Part shown: one piece after another, positions 58,076 through 64,000 of the stretch
Layout of the letters: each line of letters starts with the position of its first letter
Position numbering within the stretch: position 1 is the first letter of the stretch
Notes under the pieces: model-generated
What the model was told of the DNA's origin: nothing
What the model saw: only the letters and a program-made list of their open reading frames with translations
The model's database searches: none
Assembly: GCF_009795715.1 (NCBI RefSeq)
Contig: NZ_WTCR01000013.1
Coordinates: 1-64,000, forward strand
Reading direction: 5' to 3'
From: Labilibaculum euxinicum
GTDB lineage: Bacteria; Bacteroidota; Bacteroidia; Bacteroidales; Marinifilaceae
DNA: 64,000 nt
Made by a program: the position numbers and the translations under genes

Positions 58076-58503
58076 GATGTCTACTTTTACATTAACACTT
58101 TATAACCGTAACACAAGAACTATTCCTAAATTTGAACGACATACCATCCAAACGGGTTTAAAAAGAGATTAATTTCTCACAAACCCACTCTAAATCAAGT
58201 TCTTCCTGAACCCCTTATTTGCGGGATAAAAATACACAAAAATATTTAGCAACAAACACAATTACCAAGCCAATATAAACTTAAATATCCATTGCTTAAA
58301 TATTGATGAAAATCGTTTCGATCTCCTACTAAAAGTACAAATTAATCAACTAAAAACCATCCAATTAATAATCATAAGCTTACATCCTGAATTCTGAAAC
58401 GCAATCCATTATTCTTTACCCATTCTAAATCACCTCTCCTTTCTTGTCATTCAGTTGAGATAATATAACTTTGCACAAAATTTATTATAAGGGAAATACA
58501 AAA
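58076..58503. other. Divergent intergenic region (usp / miaB)
   Basis: This AT-rich region holds the miaB promoter at its right end (58443-58473). No RNA gene or repeat recognised. Confidence 0.5.
58443..58473 (+). promoter_or_regulatory. Promoter of miaB
   Basis: CTTG (58443-58446), a 19-base spacer and TAACTTTG (58466-58473) match the Bacteroidota consensus, with one mismatch upstream. The TTG at 58471, an apparent earlier start codon, is part of the -7 box and cannot be translated from this transcript, which supports the ATG at 58504. Confidence 0.75.
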
Positions 58504-59835
58504 ATGAGCAATAACAACAAAAAATTATTTTTGGAGACTTACGGTTGCCAAATGAATGTTGCTGATAGTGAAGTTGTAGCTTCGATAATGGAACATGATG
58601 GTTTTATCATTACAAAAAACCGCGAAGAAGCTGATGTAATTTTAGTAAATACCTGCTCGGTTCGTGAAAATGCAGAAACCAGAGTTCGTGGAAGAGTTCA
58701 AGGCTTTAGCGAATTAAAGAAAAAGAACCCAAAACTATTGGTTGGAGTAATTGGCTGCATGGCTGAACGACTCGGAGAAAAACTATTTGATCAGGAAAAA
58801 AATGTAAATATTGTTGTTGGCCCTGATGCCTATATGGATCTTCCTCTTCTGGTGAAAAAAGCAGAAAATGGAGAGAAAGCGATCAACATAGAACTCTCCC
58901 TTACCGAAACATACAAAGATATTTGTCCGTCGAGAATTGATGAAACTTCCATATCTGGTTTTGTTTCTATCATGAGAGGCTGCAATAATTTCTGCACCTA
59001 CTGCATTGTTCCCTACACAAGAGGACGTGAACGTAGCCGAAACCCGGAGAGTATATTAAAAGAAGTTAAAGATTTGGCTGAAAAAGGATACAAAGAAGTT
59101 ACTCTCTTAGGCCAAAATGTAAATTCATTTGCTTTTAAGAATTCTGTTTCCGAAGTCAGCTTTCCTGAGCTTTTAGAGATGGTTGCTGTTTCTGTTCCTG
59201 AAATGAGAATCAGGTTCGCAACGTCACACCCTAAAGACATGAGTGATGACACATTAAAAGCCATTGCCAAGCATGATAATATCTGTAAGTTTATTCACTT
59301 GCCGGTGCAATCAGGAAGTGATTCCGTTTTGAAAGACATGCGCAGAAAATATACTCAGGAATGGTATAAAGACAGAATTGCAGCCATCCGAAAAATTATA
59401 CCAGGATGCGGGATTTCCTCCGATATTTTTTGTGGATTCCATAATGAAAGCGAAGAAGATTTCAATCAAACCATTGAATTAATGAAATGGGCGAAATTCG
59501 ATTTAGCCTACATGTTTAAATATTCAGAACGTCCGGGTACATTTGCTTACAAGAATTTAGAAGACAATGTTCCCGAAGAGGTAAAACAAAGAAGATTAGA
59601 AGAGATGATTGCTCTGCAAAACCAAATATCTTTAGAAAACAATCAAGGTGATATTGGAAAAGTTTTCGAAGTTTTGATTGAAGGAATTTCCAAAAGATCT
59701 GAACAGGATGTATATGGAAGAACTTCACAAAATAAAGTGGTTGTATTTCCAAAAAAGAACTACCGTGTTGGTGATTTGGCAAATGTAATTATTAACGAAT
59801 GCACCAAAGCAACTCTTGTAGGAGAAGCTGTTTAA
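58504..59835 (+). CDS. miaB: tRNA-2-methylthio-N6-dimethylallyladenosine synthase
   Basis: This 443-residue radical-SAM methylthiotransferase modifies A37 of tRNAs. The N-terminal MTTase domain has ETYGCQMN, NTCSVRENAE and IGCMAERLG with the three Fe-S cysteines. The radical-SAM core has CNNFCTYCIVPYTRGRERSR, and a C-terminal TRAM domain ends the protein. Start chosen at ATG 58504 because the promoter overlaps the earlier TTG. A terminator follows. Confidence 0.95.
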   Translation: MSNNNKKLFLETYGCQMNVADSEVVASIMEHDGFIITKNREEADVILVNTCSVRENAETRVRGRVQGFSELKKKNPKLLVGVIGCMAERLGEKLFDQEKNVNIVVGPDAYMDLPLLVKKAENGEKAINIELSLTETYKDICPSRIDETSISGFVSIMRGCNNFCTYCIVPYTRGRERSRNPESILKEVKDLAEKGYKEVTLLGQNVNSFAFKNSVSEVSFPELLEMVAVSVPEMRIRFATSHPKDMSDDTLKAIAKHDNICKFIHLPVQSGSDSVLKDMRRKYTQEWYKDRIAAIRKIIPGCGISSDIFCGFHNESEEDFNQTIELMKWAKFDLAYMFKYSERPGTFAYKNLEDNVPEEVKQRRLEEMIALQNQISLENNQGDIGKVFEVLIEGISKRSEQDVYGRTSQNKVVVFPKKNYRVGDLANVIINECTKATLVGEAV

Positions 59836-59853
59836 TCTGAAAACACATATTAA

Positions 59854-59896
59854 AATCCAACAAGGCTGAATTATTCAGTTGTGTTGGATTTTTTTG
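59854..59896 (+). terminator. Terminator after miaB
   Basis: AATCCAACA and TGTTGGATT form the outer stem with an inner CTGAA/TTCAG pairing, followed by six T. Confidence 0.8.
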
Positions 59897-59935
59897 GTAT
59901 TTTTACCAGACAGCCTGCATCAAAACCTTACTACT

Positions 59936-60454
59936 ATGAAAATTCAGATTCGACCGGAAAACAAGAATGATTACAAGACTATATCCATGATTAACGACAT
60001 GGCATTTGGTAGAGAAACTGAAGGATTATTAGTTGAAAAACTTCGAAAAAACAAAAAGTTCATCAAAGATCTTTCCTTAGTTGCTTGTATGGGAAATGAA
60101 ATTGTTGGTCATATTTTATTCTTTCCAATCGAAATTAAATCTGAGAATAACACATTTGATTCTTTAGCCTTGGCACCTATGTCGGTAATACCTGAATTGC
60201 AAGGATTAGGTATTGGGGCACAATTGGTAGAGAATGGATTGGCAAAGGCAAAAAAAATGGGGCACCAATCTGTAATTGTATTGGGGCACGATAAATATTA
60301 CCCTGAATTTGGTTTTACTCCAGCTTCCAAATTCAATATCACATGTACTTTTGAAGTGCCAAATGAAGTTTTTATGGCACTTGAATTGGAAAAAGATGCT
60401 CTAAAAACCGTTTCCGGATGTGTTGAATACCCAAAGGAATTTAACGACCTGTAA
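59936..60454 (+). CDS. GNAT acetyltransferase (YhbS-like)
   Basis: From ATG 59936 the protein has 172 residues. The acetyl-CoA loop PELQGLGIGAQLVENGLAKA and VIVLGHDKYYPEFGFTPASK place it near YhbS-type GNATs. An earlier start at 59879 would fall inside the preceding terminator's T run, so it is unlikely. Substrate unknown. Confidence 0.85.
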   Translation: MKIQIRPENKNDYKTISMINDMAFGRETEGLLVEKLRKNKKFIKDLSLVACMGNEIVGHILFFPIEIKSENNTFDSLALAPMSVIPELQGLGIGAQLVENGLAKAKKMGHQSVIVLGHDKYYPEFGFTPASKFNITCTFEVPNEVFMALELEKDALKTVSGCVEYPKEFNDL

Positions 60455-60690
60455 ATCTCACAATTTTCACTGTAATTATTTATTATAACTGCAGACAAGC
60501 AGTCCGAAAACGAACAGTACTTTGTTCACATCCGAACAATAATAATTATCTGCAGTACAACACTTTCAACACAACCACACACACAATCAAGAGCTTATTA
60601 GCTTTGGTACAAATTATGATACTACCATCGAATTAATATTATTGTTCATGGAAAACCTATGTCCTAATTTTTAACACAATTCGACAAAAC

Positions 60691-63600
60691 ATGATTAAAA
60701 AGTTGTTTTTCATCACCACATTTTTAATTGCTCTTGCACAAAGTCTTCTCGGTATGGATAATCCTCAATGGTTGAGGTATCCGTCAATCTCTCCGGATGG
60801 TCAAACTGTTGTTTTTGAATATGGCGGCGATTTATTTACCATTTCTTCGGAAGGTGGTAATGCCACAGCACTTACCAGCAACCAGTCCTACGACTACCAA
60901 CCGGTTTGGTCTCCCGACAGCAAAACTATCGCATTTGCTTCTGACCGATACGGGAATTTTGACATCTTTACAATACCTGTTGAAGGAGGGACTCCGAACA
61001 GAATTACATTTAATTCAAAAGGAGAAATACCATCTAGTTTTACACCAGACGGACAAAACATACTATTTTCTTCAACAATTAGTGATGATTTCAAAAATGC
61101 AATGTTTCCGTCAGGCGTACTTCCTGAATTGTACAGTGTACCGGTAAATGGCGGCAAAGTTTCACAGATACTGACTTCGCCGGCATTGGATGCAAAGTAC
61201 AGTAAAAATATGGAGTACATATTATACCGTGACAGTAAAGGATATGAAGATCATTGGAGAAAGCATCATACCTCGGCAGTTACCAGAGACATTTGGTTGT
61301 ATGATGTTGCAAATAAAAAACACAGTATGTTCTCAACATTTGAAGGTGAGGATTTGTATCCTGTATTTAATGCATCAAATGATGAGATCTACTATCTGAC
61401 AGAAAAATCAGGCAGTTTTAATGTTTGGAAAGCTCCTGTAAAAGATAAAACCCAACTGACTCAAATCAGTACATTTGAGAAACTCCCGGTTCGTTTCTTA
61501 AGCATTTCTGACAGCAACAAACTTTGTTATTCCTGGAATGGTGAAATTTATACTCAGGAAGAAGGAAAAGCTCCTGTAAAACTAGAAACAGCCATTGCTA
61601 TTGACAATAAAGAAAATGAAGTCAGTTTTGAAAAACTAAGCAGCGGCGCTACCGAAATGAGCGTTTCTCCAAACGGAAAAGAAGTTGCTTTCATTGTACG
61701 TGGAGAAGTTTTCGTGACCTCTGTTGAATATGGAACTACAAAACGAATTACCAACACTCCGGAACAGGAACGCTCGGTAAGCTTTAGTCCTGATGGAAAA
61801 GCTTTACTATATGCTTCGGAAAGAAACGGCAGCTGGAATTTGTACCAAACCAAAATGACCCGGGAAGATGAAACTCAGTTTGCCAACTCTACCATTTTAA
61901 AAGAAGAGGCAGTTTTGGAAATTGATGCAGAAACCTTTCAACCAAAATATTCTCCTGACGGCAAAGAAATTGCTTTTCTTGAAGATCGCGTTATCCTAAA
62001 AGTAATCAACTTAGAATCAAAAAAAGTTAGAACGATACTAGGCAAAAAATGGAACTACTCTTATTCCGACGGAGATCAGCATTACGACTGGTCGCCTGAT
62101 GGCAAATGGTTTCTTGTTAATATTTATCCTCACACCATTTTTATGCCAGATGCGGCAATGGTGGATGCTCAGGGAAATCAGAAGGTGATTAACCTTACTG
62201 AAAGCGGCTACAGCGATTCTGATGCCAAATGGTCATTAAAAGGAAATGCAATGATCTGGTTCACCGACAAACGTGGATATCGCAGTCATGGAAGCTGGGG
62301 CTCGCAATCGGATGTTTACATTCAATTCTTTAACCAGAAAGCATTTGATGATTTCAAACTTTCAAAGGAAGAAAAAGAATTAAAAGAAGAAGCTGAAAAA
62401 GCTAAGAAAGAGGAAGATAATGGCGATGACAAAGACAAGAAAAAGGATAAGAAGGACAAAAAAGACAAAGATAAAGTTGAAGATTTAAACATTGAATTTT
62501 CAGGAATGGAAGATCGTCAGATTTGTTTAACAATCAATCCTTCCAAACTTTCTGATGCAATTCTGACTCCTGATGGAAAAAAATTATTTTACCTAAGCAA
62601 ATTCGAAGGTGGATACGATCTTTGGGTAAACGATTTGGAAGAGAAGGAAACGAAAAAAATTCTTGACCTAAAAGGCGGTGGCGGCGATATGCAGTTCGAC
62701 AAGGAAGCAAAAAACCTGTTTTTAATGTCAGGCAACAGCATCATTAAAGTAGATGTTGCGACAAACAAGCGAAAAAACATCAGCTACACTGCCGAAATGT
62801 ATTTGGATAAAGCCAAAGAAAGAGAATATCTTTTTGAACATGTTTGGCGCACCATGTTAAGAAAATTTTATGATCCTGAAATGCATCAAGTTGACTGGGA
62901 TTTTTACAAAAGTGAATACAAGCGATTTTTACCTTATATTAATAACAATCACGATTTTGCAGAAATGCTAAGTGAGTTATTGGGTGAGTTAAATGCTTCG
63001 CATACCGGTTCCGGTTATCGGGCCAGATCAAAAAATCCTGATCAAACAGCCAAATTAGGCGCATTCTTTGATTGGAATTACGAAGGTGATGGTTTACGAA
63101 TTGCCGAAGTACTGGAAAAAGGCCCCCTTAACCAAGCCGATTCAAAGATTAAAGCAGGAACTATCATCGAAAAAATTGATGGAAATGTGATTCCTAAAAA
63201 CGAGAGTTATTATCCTTTACTAAATCACAAAGCTGATAAAAAAGTACTCTTATCTCTTTACAATCCTTACACAAAAGAACGATGGGAAGAAACTGTAAAA
63301 CCTGTTTCGGGCATTAATACTTTATTGTACGAACGTTGGGTAAAAAAGCGTCAGGAAGAATGCGAGCGCCTGTCGAACGGACGAATTGGATATGTTCATG
63401 TAAAAGGAATGGATTCGCAAAGCTACCGAAAAGTATATTCTGAAATTCTGGGTAAATATGGTACTTACGAAGCCATTGTTGTTGATACCAGATTTAATGG
63501 CGGAGGATGGCTGCACGACGATTTAGCAACTCTGCTTAGCGGTGAAGTATACTCTACCCTTTCACCCAGAGGACAGGATTTTGGAACAGAACCTCTTTCC

Positions 63601-63939
63601 AAGTGGAAAAAGCCATCTGCTGTTTTAATTAGTGAGAGCAATTATTCTGACGCTTGCGCATTCCCATATGTATACAAAACATTAAAAATCGGGAAACTGG
63701 TTGGAATGCCTGTTCCCGGTACTATGACTGCTGTATGGTGGGAAACTCTTCAGGATCCGACTTTGTATTTCGGTATGCCAATGGTTGGAGTAAAAGACAC
63801 CAAAGGAAAATACATTGAAAATCACCAAATAGAACCGGATATTAAAGTTAGAAATGACTACGAAGTTGTAACCAAAGGTGATGATCAGCAACTTAAAAAA
63901 GCGGTTGAGTCTTTATTAAAAGAAATTGATGAAAAATAG
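60691..63939 (+). CDS. Secreted tricorn-type protease (S41)
   Basis: This 1082-residue protein starts with a signal peptide (KLFFITTFLIALAQSLLG). Two WD40/PD40-like beta-propeller regions follow (about 25-320 and 330-520, with repeats such as SPDGQTVVFEYGGDLF, WSPDSKTIAFAS and SPDGKEIAF). A lysine- and aspartate-rich linker lies near 565-600. Then come a tricorn C1 helical domain, a PDZ domain (about 790-870) and an S41 peptidase domain with nucleophile Ser986 in NYSDACAFPY. Unlike archaeal tricorn it is exported. Substrates are probably peptides in the periplasm or outside. Confidence 0.9.
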   Translation: MIKKLFFITTFLIALAQSLLGMDNPQWLRYPSISPDGQTVVFEYGGDLFTISSEGGNATALTSNQSYDYQPVWSPDSKTIAFASDRYGNFDIFTIPVEGGTPNRITFNSKGEIPSSFTPDGQNILFSSTISDDFKNAMFPSGVLPELYSVPVNGGKVSQILTSPALDAKYSKNMEYILYRDSKGYEDHWRKHHTSAVTRDIWLYDVANKKHSMFSTFEGEDLYPVFNASNDEIYYLTEKSGSFNVWKAPVKDKTQLTQISTFEKLPVRFLSISDSNKLCYSWNGEIYTQEEGKAPVKLETAIAIDNKENEVSFEKLSSGATEMSVSPNGKEVAFIVRGEVFVTSVEYGTTKRITNTPEQERSVSFSPDGKALLYASERNGSWNLYQTKMTREDETQFANSTILKEEAVLEIDAETFQPKYSPDGKEIAFLEDRVILKVINLESKKVRTILGKKWNYSYSDGDQHYDWSPDGKWFLVNIYPHTIFMPDAAMVDAQGNQKVINLTESGYSDSDAKWSLKGNAMIWFTDKRGYRSHGSWGSQSDVYIQFFNQKAFDDFKLSKEEKELKEEAEKAKKEEDNGDDKDKKKDKKDKKDKDKVEDLNIEFSGMEDRQICLTINPSKLSDAILTPDGKKLFYLSKFEGGYDLWVNDLEEKETKKILDLKGGGGDMQFDKEAKNLFLMSGNSIIKVDVATNKRKNISYTAEMYLDKAKEREYLFEHVWRTMLRKFYDPEMHQVDWDFYKSEYKRFLPYINNNHDFAEMLSELLGELNASHTGSGYRARSKNPDQTAKLGAFFDWNYEGDGLRIAEVLEKGPLNQADSKIKAGTIIEKIDGNVIPKNESYYPLLNHKADKKVLLSLYNPYTKERWEETVKPVSGINTLLYERWVKKRQEECERLSNGRIGYVHVKGMDSQSYRKVYSEILGKYGTYEAIVVDTRFNGGGWLHDDLATLLSGEVYSTLSPRGQDFGTEPLSKWKKPSAVLISESNYSDACAFPYVYKTLKIGKLVGMPVPGTMTAVWWETLQDPTLYFGMPMVGVKDTKGKYIENHQIEPDIKVRNDYEVVTKGDDQQLKKAVESLLKEIDEK

Positions 63940-63966
63940 TCTGTGAAATCAATGAACCTGCAATCA

Positions 63967-63994
63967 AACACTTCTTCCTGATGGAAGAAGTGTT
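63967..63994 (+). terminator. Hairpin after the protease gene
   Basis: AACACTTCTTCC and GGAAGAAGTGTT form a perfect 12-base stem around TGAT. The T run, if present, lies beyond the window. Confidence 0.7.
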
Positions 63995-64000
63995 CTGCAG

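Noticed and set aside
58471-58503. TTG start 11 codons upstream of miaB
   Set aside because: It lies inside the -7 promoter box, so the transcript begins after it.

Overview
The window looks like a chromosome segment of an AT-rich member of the Bacteroidota, most likely a Bacteroidales/Marinilabiliales-type marine or sediment bacterium (lineage is inference). Support comes from promoters of the TTTG-N19-TAnnTTTG type, weak or absent Shine-Dalgarno sequences, a Bacteroidota-style dcw cluster, LptC and lipoprotein architecture, and a GlsA/GlsB-like acyltransferase pair. No phage, insertion sequence, CRISPR array, tRNA or rRNA gene is visible. This is mostly core-genome territory.

Layout. 1-586: leftward promoters and a structured intergenic repeat. 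587-4459: polyprenol-phosphate mannosyltransferase, dihydroorotase, a GldN-like lipoprotein and a 3-phosphoglycerate-dehydrogenase-like enzyme. 4510-6395: an unknown gene, a decayed second copy of the dehydrogenase 3' half, and a small exported protein. 6909-17261 (minus): a complete methionine operon, metY-metX-hom-lysC-metH-metF. It is preceded by a clear promoter, a SAM-I riboswitch whose helices can be paired by eye, and a previously unlisted 37-codon ORF with seven Met codons in its last 13 positions. A second aspartokinase lies just upstream. 18902-24071: fbp, a LURP-one/scramblase protein, an exonuclease relic, a 42-bp tandem repeat array and small proteins. 24099-35579: mfd, a REC-PAS-PAS regulator, coaX, a TPR protein, lptC, a CNNM/CBS protein and a PpiD-like chaperone.

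35703-52521 (minus): the division and cell-wall (dcw) operon mraZ-rsmH-ftsL-ftsI-murE-mraY-murD-ftsW-murG-murC-ftsQ-ftsA-ftsZ-ftsZ-yqeY. A three-repeat MraZ operator sits in front of mraZ, and there are two consecutive full-length ftsZ genes with different C-terminal tails. 52663-54631: the glycine-lipid-type acyltransferase pair. 54732-58075 (minus): universal stress protein, SPOR protein and purF. 58504-63994: miaB, a GNAT acetyltransferase and a secreted tricorn-type protease.

How the genes work together. The methionine operon covers aspartate phosphorylation, homoserine formation, acetylation, direct sulfhydrylation to homocysteine, and B12-dependent methylation with methyl-THF from MetF. 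It appears to be controlled by SAM (riboswitch) and possibly also by Met-tRNA charging (Met-rich leader). The dcw operon provides lipid II synthesis and the divisome. The most novel signals are the riboswitch plus Met-leader arrangement, the two FtsZs of which one carries an FtsA-like tail, and two gene relics (5343-5794 and 20986-21148).
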